NCBI GenBank assembly: GCA_021014325.1 | Contig: CM037462.1 | Span: forward strand, 7,100,318 to 7,164,317 | Origin: Plazaster borealis | Taxonomy: Eukaryota > Echinodermata > Asteroidea > Forcipulatida > Labidiasteridae | Direction of reading: 5' to 3' | Length of the DNA: 64,000 bases | Shown: positions 35,501 through 50,500 of the stretch, one piece after another | Numbering within the stretch: position 1 is the first letter of the stretch | Layout: each line of letters opens with the position of its first letter | Translations under genes and position numbers: made by a program | The notes under the pieces: model-generated | What the model saw: the letters and a program-made list of their open reading frames with translations, nothing else | What the model was told of the DNA's origin: nothing | Databases searched by the model: none

Positions 35501-38500
35501 TTCTCTTGTATTTAATGTGTGTATGGTTGTAAATGGCTGTTGCAGTCAAGGCTAGTGAAATTAACACATTTTCGTTCTTTAATAATTCATGATGTACTCT
35601 CCATTTTTGTTTTAACCTTGATTGTGTTATTCCTGTGTTGTAACTCACCTCTTCTTCCAATCAGTCCCTGGTGCTCCTCCACAAGATGTCCGAGCAACTA
35701 CCTTGAGTTCTACAAGCCTTCTTATTGAATGGGAAGAACCTCCCGAGGCACGCCAAAATGGTGATATCACAAGTTATAAAGTGAATTATTTGAAAATTGC
35801 TCGTGATGATGAGGATGTGGATACACAAACCCAATTGATGCAGGAGGTTGGTCCTAATGACAGATCATGTAACCTCATGAACCTTGACAAGTGGACACGT
35901 TATGAGATTACTGTGTTGGCAACTACAGTTGTTGGGGATGGTCCAGCATCCATGCCAATACGCGTGCAAACCGACGAAGATGGTATGTACTGTTTTGTTT
36001 TAGTTAAATTGGCAGCCATACCAGTCTGCTTCCTTTTTTATCAACAAATAGCTACTGCTGCTGCATGTATATCTGCAGTCACTACTGCTACTACTGCAGT
36101 AGCCATAATTAACACCATCAATATTAACATCACCATGACCTTTCTGTCAGTTCATAAACCTATTTTGTCTAAGTAACCTTTGGTGTTTTTTGTGTTGTTA
36201 AATAAATAATAATAAAAACCATTGCATGGCCAAACATTGCAGATCGAGCCTTCACCAGGCATTGTATGGGATTGGCTACTAAAGTCCACTAAAAGTTTAA
36301 AGCAACATGCAACGAACAGTTGAAGTCAGTGACCATAATGAAAACTGCACGTTGATTAATTGAACCATTTAAAACATTCTTGTGTTAATGCAAAAATATG
36401 AACCCACAGATTATACATGTAGGTTAGAGAAATTGTTCCCTGTTCAAGATGATGAAGATCACACAATTTTTCTACCAATTTGGGCAAACTCCTGTAACAT
36501 GAGTGCCTATTTGATATTCAAATTGGGTCATTGATGAGTGCTGTGTAAATTGTTTTATTGGTACAATATATAGTAACAAATATCAAAATGCAGATAAAAG
36601 TACACTAACCCTAAACAATACATTCATTAATAAATAATGAAATACAAATAAAGAAATAACTAACTGTAATGGATTGTTATCTTCTAGCGAAAGCTAATAC
36701 TTAATTTTTAATCATCAATTGCTCTTTTGATTTTTTCTGGGGAAAACAAAATGCTGTAAGCGTGTCTACCCGTGGACAGTGAGGACTTTAACAATGGGGA
36801 TCCAGATTGTGTGACAGACTCTTGGTTTGCTTCAGTGCACAAAACTAATGGAAAGACGCAAGAGAATTCCTCATTTTACTGGGTCGACAAACATGTGTGG
36901 GTGCATGTGTGTAAAGCATTCTTTGGTGCTTTTGAACGCTTCCCAAATCAGATATATTCAACTGATAGTATACCCAGGGTCCTGCAGTAACCCTTGCCCA
37001 ATTGCTCCCTATCTTTCAAATAATGACAGTCACATTCACTCAGATTCATTGAACAAAGTTCTAGTGGTTTAAACCTGCATGCTCTGGTTGACATGCAGGA
37101 TGCCGTGGACTGCATGAAAATGTTGTCCTTGTAAATGGTACAGATGTGGATGATGATATCATTTAAGGAGTTTATAGCTTGCTTCATTGGTCTTTTAATT
37201 TATGCTTGTTTAGCTCTCAATGAGCCAGATAACCTTGCTTGTAATGCTGACCAGTTGTTGCATTTCCATAACAAATCTCCAAACCAAATTACAGTGTTTA
37301 ATTATTAAAAAAACCTGCAATTGACTCATTAACCAATTAGCACCTGTATTAACTTTCATCATCATTGTCACAACCATGCCAAGTGAAATTTCCGCATTTA
37401 CGCAGATATGCATGTTTTTTATTTCCCCATACTGCGTTTTTCTCATTTTCTCATGTTAACAATTGCCGGCTTCCATGTGCATTATGCAGCGAGATCAATG
37501 GATATGTGTAGACTTCTCTCATTCCTCGCTTCAATCACGGTGCGGTTTATTAATAATTTTACCATAATATGTTTACGGCTACAGCAAAGGAACATGTGTG
37601 GAGACTTTGAAAAGTCTACTGACAACAATGCACGGTGTTTTCCTCTTTTTTTTTCGTGCGAAATAGATTTAAGGATTTTTCATCATTGCCCACTCTCATG
37701 CCTGTCATTGTCATGGGAGACTTTAACACCAAAGTAGTTAAAGGCACTTACAGAAGAAATTCATAAACAGCTTTCAAGCTCTATTGGAAACAGAGGAAGA
37801 ACTTATGCCCAATGAATTGTTGGAAACAACCAAATCCATCATCACCGATAAAGCGATAAAATACTTTTACCCATGGTTGTCAAAAGAGGTGATTGATCTT
37901 GATGAGGAAAGACAACAAGTTAAATCTCTGTGACTACAGACTCAAGACAATTCTCAGAGATACAGGTAACTATCTAGGATGATACAGAGGAAATGCAGAA
38001 CCAACAAATGTTTACATCCAGAAACAGTGTGCTGAGCTTAAACAACACAGTTGCACCGGCCATGTGAGAGACATGTTTCAAAGTGTTAACAAACTAATCA
38101 AAAAGTCATATCAAAAGTTGGCCTTCTTAAGATGAGAATGACCAGGTGATATTGAAAGTGAGTCAACAGAATCATTAAACTAAGCGAAGGAACCAGATAT
38201 CACACTGTCAAAGATCAGGCAAGCAATAAAGAAACTTAAGTCAAATAAATAACCTGGTGTTAATAATAGTCCAGCAGAACTAATCAGACGGACAGGAGAA
38301 GCTGGAATCCTCTTGTTGCACCGACTAAGCAAAAACATTTGGCAGTTTGGAATATGGCCACAAAACTGGAAGCGATCTTTGTTCATCCCTTTACCAAAAA
38401 GGGTAACTACAGGGGGTGCAAAATTCGCAGTATGATTGCACTTGCATGTGTTCCTCATGCAAGCAAGGTACTCGTAGACTACAGCCATAAATTAATTGAG

Positions 38501-41500
38501 AATTACCGGAAGAACAAGCTGGATTTGTCAAGGGAAGAGGAACTAGGGATCAAATAGCAAACATTGGACTTCTACTTGAGAAAAAAAAAATCAAAATTTC
38601 TAATGTGACTGATGTATAGATTACTAATTCAGAAAATCATGTTATTGTGAGCTTTTAAAGACACATCTAGCACTGTTATAATTTCATCATTTTTTCGATG
38701 AGTATTTTCCTCCCATTTACTCATCGTTTGGCAGCGTGCAAAACAAAGTTTGTATTACAAATCGTAGGGGATTAAGCTAAGACAAGCCCCCACCATTAAA
38801 GGGGATGTCAATCATTCTCCCTCAAAAGTGTTTGGGGCCAACATATTTTAAAGAAAAAAGAAAGTAACCCTTTGCTTTTTTGTGGGAGTGTACTCATCGT
38901 GGTCGCTCAAAAGTATTATTATCATTGTTTCTAATTGTTAACTAAACAAAGCAGAGAAAAAAATTTCTACAGGCAAGCCGAAAGGAAGGTCCCATTTTTT
39001 GTACTGTTGGATTCGTTTAGATGTTTAGGAAATTTGGAAACAGACAGATTTCAACAGTTTTTCCTGGTTAAACGTACATTAAGAATATATTTATTGTGAA
39101 GGACAACAAAAGCTCTCTATAACCTTACACTTTCTTTCAGATTTTACTATTTTAGCCTCTTTAAACCTTCTTGTACTAGAAGCTTATCAAACCATCCCAG
39201 TTAGGGACTTAAGTTCTTACTTTAAACTTCCTAATTTATGTGTTCTGCATCAGTTTTAGTTTAAAACAGGACTGATATACTTGCCTGTTTCTTTGTAGGG
39301 AAGATGACAAACTTTAAGAATCCTGTAAGGTCTTTTTCATGAGTCTTGTTGGGGTTTTTTGCTTGAAAATGATAGATGTAAACCTTTTCCCCCATTTTGA
39401 ATGGTTCAACCGGCACTGTCTTAATTAATCTGTTTGATGTTGATTTAAACATCTTGAGTTACATCGTTTACATGTACACATGTACTCCAACCATATCTCT
39501 GTCATTTCAACTAACTTGTCATAAGTGGAGATCAGATTTTTAATTTAACTGTAGTAGCAATCTTAAATGCTAGTACTAGAGTTTTGCTTTCTCATTTAAA
39601 ATAAATTCTATTACGGAAATACCTGTTCTTACTCTTACTCTTACCATTACTTTCATTTCAAAATGATTGAGTTGGGCATTATTGAAAAATGATTTAACTT
39701 TCTCTCATCAACCAACTAGTACACAATTATAACAGCATAATATATTAGCTAATGAGACAACAACGTTTACAGATTAAAATGTGTGTTATTGGTCAATTTC
39801 TTATCCTTTTTTTCATCACAGTACCCGATGGGCCACCACGCAAGGTTATAGTTGAAGCTTTGAACTCGACCACAATTTCTGTTAAATGGAATCCCCCATC
39901 ATTAGACCGGCAACACGGTGAAATCCGTGGATACCAGGTTCACTATCAAGTTGTTACTGTTGATGAAGATCCCTCAGGACCTCCACAGGTTCAATGGGTG
40001 CCAATGGCTGATATCAGGGTAAGAATACTTTCTCTTCACCCAGAATTTTAGTGTAATTTTATTCTTTGAAATTTGTAATTTTGCACTGAAAAATTTGACT
40101 TGCTCTGGCCCATCTTGTTAGGCTGGTCATTTTATGTACAACATTTTTCTATCAAAAAAGGGATAAATTATTTCTTTATATAGACTTTTTGTATACTTTT
40201 TTGAGAAAAGGGAAAGTTTGTTTGCAAATTTATGTATGTTTGTAACAAAGAGGATTAGTTTATGAGATTTCCCATTTGGTTCCCACTCCATTTTGATCAA
40301 GATTGTCTTGCAAATTAACTCCAAAAGTGTTCTTTCAAGAGTCACACTCATGCTGTCTCTTACGTTTGTTACACTCAGAGGTCATTGTCATTGGCAATGA
40401 AACTTTTTATGGATTGACAGTGCGGATTTTCTGTATTTTGTACAAAATTGTTTCTGAAATATGGCAGTCCATGCATGTCCCCAAAAATACGGATTTCTGA
40501 AAAACAACTTATTATTATATTTTTAATAGCCCAAAGAATGTTCAAAGCAATGAGCTATGATGAGAAGCAAAGACACTGAAAGACTGGTTCTTTTATAACA
40601 CAAAGTCCCGGCGCTAAATAAGACAGAAAATATCTCGCTATTCCATGTTAGTTACATGTAGATAAAACACATCCATCAAAGGATAAAGTCTGGCTCCGTG
40701 GTAGTGTACATGTACCATAATTTCCTGCGTATAAGTAGCTCAGCGTTTAAGGCGCATTGCCCCAAATTTACACCAAATGTTAATGCATAAGGCACACTGT
40801 TTGTACATCACCACATACAGGGGTCATTGTGCTGGTATATAACACTTACCATAAAGTAAACAGGATCATAATTTTTTAATCACGAACATGAGTAAAACAT
40901 TGCTTCTGTTTTTTTATTTATTTATTATTTAATGTTCGTTTTAAAGATTTCTTTCTAAAACCTTAGCTTTGTGGCTTTTCTTTTTACACAACGAGCGTGC
41001 GCACACACACACTGAACACCGGCAATCGTGGACCTCCTTTGTTCAACTCTTTGTGATAGCAACCGTGGACCACAATGATTTCCTTTGTGATAGCAACCGT
41101 GGACCTATTATCCCTTTTGTTATAGGTCCACGGTTTGAATGTGGATACCTACCCACACACACACACATGTTTGTAAATCCCGCCTACCGAGGACTTCTCT
41201 TTGTTCTTCCATTGTTTGGACATAGTTTTTTTTAGCGACGTCCCCATTGGGTTTGTACACAAAAACGAAGCGAGGACGTCCTCACTCTGTCAAACACCTG
41301 GATCCCTTTTGTTAAAGTCCTCGGTTTCTATGGATAGACACGCTCACACACACACACCCATGTTTGTAAATCCCGCTTATCGAGGACTTCTCTTTGTTCT
41401 CCCATTGTTTGGACATGAGAATGCCCTCTGTTGGCAAAATCTAACAGTGCATTACACGATAACATACAAAAATGACTTGATTTTTATAACTAAAGTCTAG

Positions 41501-44500
41501 TATGCCACTGTACACTGTATAGCCGTGTACAGCATGGGTCATCGCTGGTTCATGCCGGGTATTATTATTTTGATTGTGGTCAGCAGCATGGCCAGTAACT
41601 TCGTTTTTCAGTAAGTTTCCTCAAAGCTTGTTAAAATTACACAACAGGTGTATGGTTTGATTTTAATAAAATGATAACACGTAGGATTACCCTGGATGAA
41701 AAAAACCAATATTTTACAGTAAAAATTCAGATTTCACACAGTGATCTCCACAATGAACTCAATCGATAGCAGATAAGGCGCACCGTGATTTTTTTATTTT
41801 TGACAGTCAGATAAGCCACATCTTGTACGCAGGGAAATATGGTACATGTACATGTACATAATCCAATAAACAGTCTAGAAACAGATACAATACTCTATAT
41901 ATTCTACAAAGTTTGGCATCGCAGTTTTTCTAATGTGAATTTATCTGCAAGCGCACACCTTGCACCTGAAACACCACTGCATCAACTTGAGATGAAAATG
42001 ACATCAACAAGAAAATATATTTTTGATTGCATAAAGAATGGGTGGAAATTGAATTGGTTTGAAAACAAGTTGACAACATTTCTCTGTTCAAAAACATGAC
42101 CGGCCTGGTATGATATGGTGTATCTGTTTGTTGTGCAAATGTGAGCATTGGTCATTATTATTTAATATAGACAATGAGACAGAAACAATTAAGCATTTTG
42201 TTCAATTTATTTGGAAAGAATTTGAGTTAAAACTAAAAGTTTTCTCCAAAATGACCTTCAAGTTTTCACAAAAATACTGCGAGTCAAATAAAAAGCATCT
42301 GAAATTCGAAATTTACTAGACTCTAGCAGGTTTATGCTCAAGTTGTTAGCATAATGTATTTCATGTATATGTAATTGTAAAATTGTTCATAACACTGTTG
42401 GAAAGCATTTTTCAATAATCATTATATAAATAATGGGTACAATGAATATAAGTTTACAAGCCTTTTTTCTTTATTACTGAAATTTGGGAAATTTTTATTT
42501 TTGGTGTTATGAATACTGATTTTGATTGGTGAAGGTTGGCAGCTGTACCCCAAAGTGATTTCAAACATGCTTTTGGCAATAGACTGTGCAAGTCTCGCGC
42601 GGATTTCAAACTTCCAGGACCATTGTGGTCCCAACCATATGGAGTTTTACGTGGACAAGATTTTGTTTCGTCAATTATTTTAGTTTAACGTAGTTTATGA
42701 CCATGAAAATTAAATATGTTGTTGGGAATGTAATACTTAGTGATAACAAAATGTGAAAGTAAAATCAATTCAACAATATAATGAAGAAATCCTGAGAATT
42801 AAAATTGACCTCAGCTTCCGGTTACTGCAAAAAATTAAGAATTTTGTGCTCACCTCTGATCACAAAACTTATGTAAACGCTTGTTTTGGATGCGCGATGA
42901 TAATCACATGATGCTGTAATTGCACCGCGAAGCCTTTTTATTGCAGTCTATGGCGTAACCGGATACGGCCAGTGCTAGACCCGCTCTTAAGGGTGGGGCA
43001 GAATGGGTTCTGGCAAGAGAGGTCAACGGTGGGGCACATCATTGCGTTGAGGAGAATCATTGAAGGAGTCGGGCACAAACATCTTCCTGCAGTCATCACA
43101 TTTATCGACTTCCGTAAGGCCTTTTGACATGATCCACCGGGACAAGATGATGAACATCCTCACTGCCTACGGGCTTCCGAACAGGCTAGTTGAAGTGATT
43201 GGGTCAACCTACACAAACACCAGGGCAAAGGTCACTTCACCAGATGGTGTTACTGGTTTCTTTCCCATTCGAGCTGGAGTACTTCAGGGTGACACATTGG
43301 CCCCATTCCTCTTCATCATTGTCCTTGACCATGCCCTGAGAAAGGCAATCGTCGGTAAAGAAGAGGAGCTGGGTTTCACCTTAGTTCCCCGTAAGAGCCG
43401 ACGTGTGCCTCCTGTGACAATCACTGACCTGGATTTTGCGGATGATATCGCACTGGTTTCAAACACAATCGAGCAGGCTCAGGACCTGCTACTGTCGGTC
43501 GAGGAGGAGTGCCTGAAGGTTGGCCTCCATCTGAACACAAAAAAGACCAAGGTGATCCCACACAACATCAATGACCCCCCTGTCCACATGAGGGATGGCA
43601 CAACTCTCCATTTTGAACCTGACTTCAAATACCTTGGATCCTGGATCAACTCCAGTGAAAAAGACCTGAAGATTCGAAAGGGACAGGCGTGGTCCGTGCT
43701 CCACGGCATGAAAAAGGTTTGGTCATCAACACTTAGTGACCGGCTAAAAAGGTCACTATTTGTGTCAACAGTAGAGGCAGTACTACTATATGGAGCTGAG
43801 ACCTGGACCCTCACCACCAAGATGGAAAAGTCTCTGGATGGTTGCTACACCAGGATGCTGCGTATGGCCCTAAACATCTCCTGGCAGGACCATATGAAAA
43901 ACTCCAACCTGTATGCTGGCTGGCCAAAGGCTACAGAAAAGATCTGCGAACGACGCCTCAAGCTTGCTGGGCACTGTGTACACCACTCGGAGCTTGTAGC
44001 TTGCCCAACCATCCTCTGGGAGCCCACACAAGGCAAGGCTTCTCGTGGGAGAAGATGTCTTTCCTTCGTAGACACCCTGAAACGAGACACCGGCTTGGTC
44101 AGCGCTGAGGAACTACGCTCCTGCATGCTGGATCGAAACATCTGGACAAAAATCACTTTGCAGGCTTGAGCTTCTACATGGCGCTTGACTAGATGATGAT
44201 GATGGCGTAAGCGTCCTTTATAAACTGCGTCACGCGTCAATTTTACTCCCGTGTGACCATCGCGAATCCGCGTAAAGGGTTTCTAAGAAGTTAAGATCAA
44301 ATAAGCATCCTTGTCCCAGAGTTTTTGTTTCAATAATAATTAACTCATTAATTGTGTATTTATGTAAAAGCTAAAACAAATTAATATAAAATATAATGAG
44401 TTATTTTTCTTGTTCAGATTTTGTCATTAGATATAATTAAAAAACAAAGATTTGATTTCAGAAAAAAGAGTTCTTCGTTTGACGTGTTTTCTCGTACCGA

Positions 44501-47500
44501 TATGCGCGAGACTTGCACAGTCTATTCCACCGATACTCATTTTACATTGATGACATATATCACAAATTGTTATGATATTGGTAACTTGATATTTTACAAG
44601 TTGTCATCAAGTCATAAGAATCTTTATGTTTTTATTTGCTGTGTTTAAAACATATTAACCATGATTTTTATTGTTTTTGTTAAATTTTGTAATAATGACC
44701 TAAAAGAAATTGATTCTGATGTGAAACAAATTTTATGCTTTCTTTGCATTCTTTCTGGATTGTGTTTTAAAATTAATCAATCAAAAAGTCAGTCAATCAA
44801 TAAATCCATCAGTCAATCCGATCGATCATTCGGTCGAGCGGTCAATTCAAATCGGCCAATCAGGCACTCATGCAGTCAAAAGTCCAGTCAGTCAATAAGT
44901 CAATTCGTCAATTCGTCAATAAATCAATAGTCCAGTCAGTCAACTAGTCAATTAGTCAATAGTCCAGTCAGTCAACTACATGTAGTCAATTAGTCAATAC
45001 TTCAGTCAGTCAATCTGTCAATCTGTCAATTAAGACAATCAATAGTCCAGTCAGTCAACTAGTCAATTAGTCAATAGTCCTGTCAGTCATTCTGTCAATC
45101 TGTCAATTAAGACAATTAATCAATAGTCCAGTCAGTCAACTAGTCAATTAGTCAATAATCCATCAGTCAACTACATGTAGTCAATTAGTCAGTCAATCTG
45201 TCAATTAAGACAATTAATCAATAGTCCAGTCAGTCAATCTGTCAATTAAGACAATTAATCAATAGTCCAGTCAGTCAACTAGTCAATTAGTCAATAGTCC
45301 AGTCAGTCATTCTGTCAATCTGTCAATTAAGACAATTAATCAATAGTCCAGTCAGTCAACTAGTCAATTAGTCAATAGTCCGGTCAGTCAATCTGTCAAT
45401 CTGTCAATTAAGACAATTAATCAATAGTCCAGTCAGTCAACTAGTCAATTAGTCAATAGTCCAGTCAGTCAATCTGTCAATCTGTCAATTAAGACAATTA
45501 ATCAATAGTCCAGTCAGTCAATCTGTCAATCTGTCAATTATTAGACAATTAATCAATAGTCCAGTCAGTCAACTACATGTAGTCAATAGTTCAGTCATTC
45601 AATCAGAGAATCTATTAGCGGCATTTTTTACCATTAATTTCATTAAAAATATGTTATTTGTCTCATTAATATTTTATTTTGTTTCAAAGCATACAAGTTT
45701 ACAAATAAATAACTGTATAAAAAACTAATAATCTAAAAGGTATGGTAATATATTGATTAACATGACAGACTAGAAAGTGGTTTATGAATGGAGTAGAACT
45801 TGTGAGAAAATTGTGGCAGATTTTCTGGAAATTCAAAGAATTTCAAATTTTCAAAAGAACAAAAACAATTAAATAAAGTGAAATTGTCATGTTATCAATA
45901 TGCCTGGTTACTAATTTGCCATCCTCTCTCTTCCCTGACTTTTCTACTGTAGGAAAACCCAGATGGAAAGGTATTTCACAATTCACACGTCATAGTTCCT
46001 TACATGTCTTAGGGCTACTTTGCTGTACACAAATATCCCTATTGGAATACCTTAATCTCCCACTCAATGGGCACAGCTTGTCCATAAGACGTGTGTTGGT
46101 AGGTATAGGTGTTTTACCTAGTAAGAAACCGTTTGGTTTTCCCCTCTTGTGTACAAGTACTCTATATAGTTTTTGATCCAGGAAATTTAAAGGTGAGATT
46201 GTCTAGCAAATTTAAATTGGTTTTCAGTATGCACTTTATTGAACGCTTATCTCCTACCTACACATTTTGGAGTGTTATTTCCCATGATAACGGAAGAATG
46301 CAAATAAGCAGAAATTCCTACAGCTGGGGGTCTTCTGTATATTTGTTTTTATTTATTATTTATTTTGAAGACTTACTAAGAATCCATATGCAGTAAGTTT
46401 TATCAAGGCCTCAAGAACTTTTGATTATTTGAACTCGAAAGTAGATCAATCAAATAGTTCAAATTGTTGTATCAGATTCGCAAGTTCCCAATTTCTGGTG
46501 CGAATCATTTTAAATCATATTAGACTAGAACAGCTGCTTTTACTCTTTTATTAACACATGATCTTGCTCTAAGAGTTTTCTTAACCCTCTTGCTGATTAA
46601 CTATTTGAAACAATTCAAAAATCCATTTCTCACACTTGCTCATATCTTTGTACACAATATAAGCTTTACCCTTGGATCAAAATGTACACAACCTTGCATG
46701 ATCAGTGAAGCATGTGAATGGTTTTGGATGGTGAAATAGTGGGCTCCATAATCTACCAGAGGGTTCAACATTGAGTCAAAAGTTACAAACACTAACATTT
46801 CTTGTTCTTTTTGTCATTATTACTATTATTTAAGTGTATCAAGTATCTTCACTCCAATAACACAAAACTTAATATTCCTAAGGAATAAAATTTCCTGTAA
46901 GTTAATATAAGTTCAAAAAAATTGAAATAACTTCTGGGATTTCTTCATACAGGTTTTCATAAGGTGGACCAAATATGTAGTTATTGATAATATCCCATTT
47001 GGGGTCTTTATAAACTTTAACATGTATAAACCAATAATGTTATTGGAAACTATGGGGGGTAGAGGTTTACACAAAACACAACACACATGTACCTTGACTA
47101 ACAACTTGTGGTTTTGTTTATTAGTGTACAGCTTTAAACTGATTTCCCAATGTGGAAATCCTGTTTTGTAAAAAACTAATCTTGAACTTTTAAAGTAAGT
47201 ATTTTGTGGATAAAAAAACACCTTTTACTTTCGCTCATTTCAAAAAATATATTTTTGTACTTCTTCTTTTCACTCGTTATTTTTGTACTAAAAAGAACAC
47301 ACTTAGCAAATATTTAGATCTTCACTAGTAGATGACACCGCTGTAGTGACGTCATTGGATGTCAATTACATAAATCAAAGTTTATTATTTCAACAATTTT
47401 TAACTCATTGTCACATTTGCAGTGCCCTCAGGTGACAAGTTTAAAATTATACAATTTTTCAAATGTAAACTGCGTTCCAGAAAATTTCACTAAATGTTTA

Positions 47501-50500
47501 AATATTAGAAAAGAGACTCTTAGACTCTTCCAAACTCAGTAATGCATCATACATTTCACCAATTCAAACTGAATATCTGAAGATTGTGTCCTAAATGGAT
47601 TGAAAACTATATACACTAACTAATCTGGATGTAAATAATTGATGAAATCATAGTCCTATACAATTTTATTTAAGCTAATCTCAAAATTATTGGGAAAAAT
47701 AATGTTGAAAAACATTACTCGCTGATTCAAAAAAAAATAAATACTTTGAAAGAAATTGGAAGTTGCGCTATAATAGCTGACCTAGTGGTGCAATTAAATG
47801 GGGTTTATCATATATAAATTGACAATATAGTATATAAATTGACAATATTATATATAAATTGACAATATCATATATAAATTGACAATATCATGTATAAATT
47901 GAATGGTGTGCCAAGAAAAAAAACGGTTAAAATTGATGCGACATCAAGTTTGTTTTATCCTTTGAAGATACAGCTGAATGATGTCATGCTTTTTTTTAGT
48001 ATCACTACATGCACTAAGGTGACTCCCTGTCTCAGATCTACTCTGTTCTATATTTCATAAATCTGCAGGCGTTACTACATAAATGGTCTCCCGCAAACAT
48101 GCAAAAAGAAATTATTATAATAATAATAATAACAATAAATAAACGACACAAAACAAAACAGTTCTATTTAAGTTATCTGATAGTTTCGATCATTTTGGAG
48201 TAGTTTTGTTTATTCTGAAATTCAGAACAAATAGGAACATTTTAAAATGGCCTAAAACAACATTAATATCAGAAACTTGATTTTTTGAAAAGGTTGAACT
48301 TGCTGTGCTGATAAACACTAATTGAGAGTTAAGTTCTTTGTTATCAGCAGAATGCACAAAGTGCCTGGTAATGTGAATACATTGCACCGCTGTTGAACAA
48401 TCAGCAAAAGGATTTGTTAAAGCATGGTTGGAGGGTCAATTACAAATAATAAATGTCTCTGATTGCAATGGTGAGAACATTTTCATAAGTTGAAATATGG
48501 AATGGTCCTCCACTCATTGAGGTGAAGCCAAGTTGAATGGTTCAATCCATATTTCAATGAATAAAAAAGCATTTTCTCCATTGTCTGAATGCAAAACATT
48601 CAATATTTGTTTTGTATTACATCCAAGTTGATATTTGTCATTTGATTGGAAGATAAAACTGTAAGAATAAACAAACTGTACAAGATTGTATTCAGGTACC
48701 CACTGCAAGAGTGTTTGTACTGATGTTTATAAGGCATGGTGTGGTCTAACATACAATGGTAAAAATGGATGGGTTGAAAAAGCATTGTGAATAGTACCAA
48801 AATGCATTGTTATACCACGGTAATAGATTGTGAATTTTATAGATTGAGAACCAATCACAGTTTGTGCTACAAAGAACATGGTCAGGGGAACATAAGTGAT
48901 GTACCAAATGGGGGTCATTACCTTGACCAGGCACACTGGTGGTCGTTACCACCGCTTTGCAATATTATAAATATCCCTGGGTATGAGGTCGTTTACACTG
49001 GTTCTAGGTAAATTAATTTACGCTCTTCCTGTTAAAGTGGTTGAATTTGTTCAAGTAAAATAGCGAAATGCATTGTTCAACAATAAATTAATTAACAAAA
49101 AATAACAAGGGGTGTTCGACACCTAAATATAATTTTTGTCACTTTATAATGTTTGTTTCCCCTCCTGCAATCTATTACCATGGTATAACAAAACAATTTT
49201 GGCTTCCCCTCAGGTGCCAATTGCCCCTGAAGGTGTACGAAACCCAGGGACCCCATCACAGTGTGCAACAATTAAATACTGTTTATGATGTAGGCCATGT
49301 ACATGTAATGGTTTGATTAATGAATGTCGCGTAACCAATCAATCCACCAATCAAATGACAAGGATCTACTTGGGTGTTATATCATGGGTTATAATAAAGG
49401 ATTGATATTTTTATTACATTATCACGAACATTGAGAAATGAGTATATCTGCTTCTTTATACTGAGAACACTTTATACATACACAAGCATATTTTTGTGAG
49501 TCGGATGAAAGGATCATTAGTTACAATCATGTCATTATATTACCTGTACCGAATATACATATTAACAGATGAGCTACCAGCTTCAACCTAAAGTAAACTT
49601 GATGGTCAAGTAGATTATAGTTTGAGAAGCTAATATATATGGTCTCTGTGTAATAATTCCATGTAAATTGTCATTTTTGTTTTAGGAAATTCTTTTGAGA
49701 AATCTTTCTCCGAAGACGTATTACTCAATTGAAATAGCTGCTTACACAGTAAGGGGAGATGGTGAAAGAAGCAGACCAAAGGTGGTTCAAACCCCTGGAC
49801 AAGGTTGGTTTCTTTTGGTATGAGAGTACAAAAAGATTCTATATGTGTTTAGATTCTTCCCTCCATGCTTAACATTTTGCAATAATATACCTTATGCATT
49901 GACATCATCAAGCTGCCATCTTAGAGGTAAAACTATTATGAAATAATGTAAAACGCACAGCTATTTACGCTTGGTATGTACGCTTGGATCAGCCTTACCC
50001 AATTTATGTCATGTGTATAAGGTTTATATGGCCAGTTGACAAATTGATTGGGCTAAATCTCAGGTGGCATCGAAATGCTTGGCCATGTCTTGCCGGGTTT
50101 CACAGGTAGATATTAAACAAGATATTTAACTAAACATGCTTTTTTGTTTGGATGGGAATTAAGCTGGAGGCACAGTTGATAGTCGACTCTCGTTAAGACA
50201 AGCTTGGACGTAACTAGCTCTGGGGTGATACAAGGTTGTTTGCCGGTCTTGAACTGCCCTGTTCGTTTTTCAATTCATTTAAATACTTGAAGATACGAGC
50301 ATGGTCATAGCGAGAACACAGATGATACAAGGTCATTTTGCTGCCCAGTTACGAGCAATAAAATCCTCAACAAACAAAATACATGTAACTGAGAATCTTT
50401 ATTTGTGGCTTAATGGAAGTTGATAGCGATTTCAGTCACTGAATTGATGAGTCAGTTGAGCATATCACAAGAGTTGCTGCTCGGTTGTTAGTCCCAAACA

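Larger units (their letters stand above)
42578..44526. mobile_element. TIR element split by a LINE insertion
   Basis: 42578-42600 (AATAGACTGTGCAAGTCTCG, then CGC) is the perfect reverse complement of 44504-44526: 23 of 23 bp. Removing the LINE and one target copy leaves an element of about 697 bp. A diverged end-like fragment occurs near 22260 (TAGACTGTGCAAGGCTCG). Confidence 0.82.

Noticed and set aside
43479..43820. Minus-strand open frames over the LINE RT
   Set aside because: Shadows of the + strand reverse transcriptase, which carries the catalytic motifs.
44775..45605. CRISPR-like array
   Set aside because: Repeats are contiguous short satellite words without unique spacers, and the genome is eukaryotic.
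45889..46176. 95-codon open frame as a full exon or gene
   Set aside because: No domain or conserved residues; only the short part 45953-45970 has plausible splice borders in the right phase.
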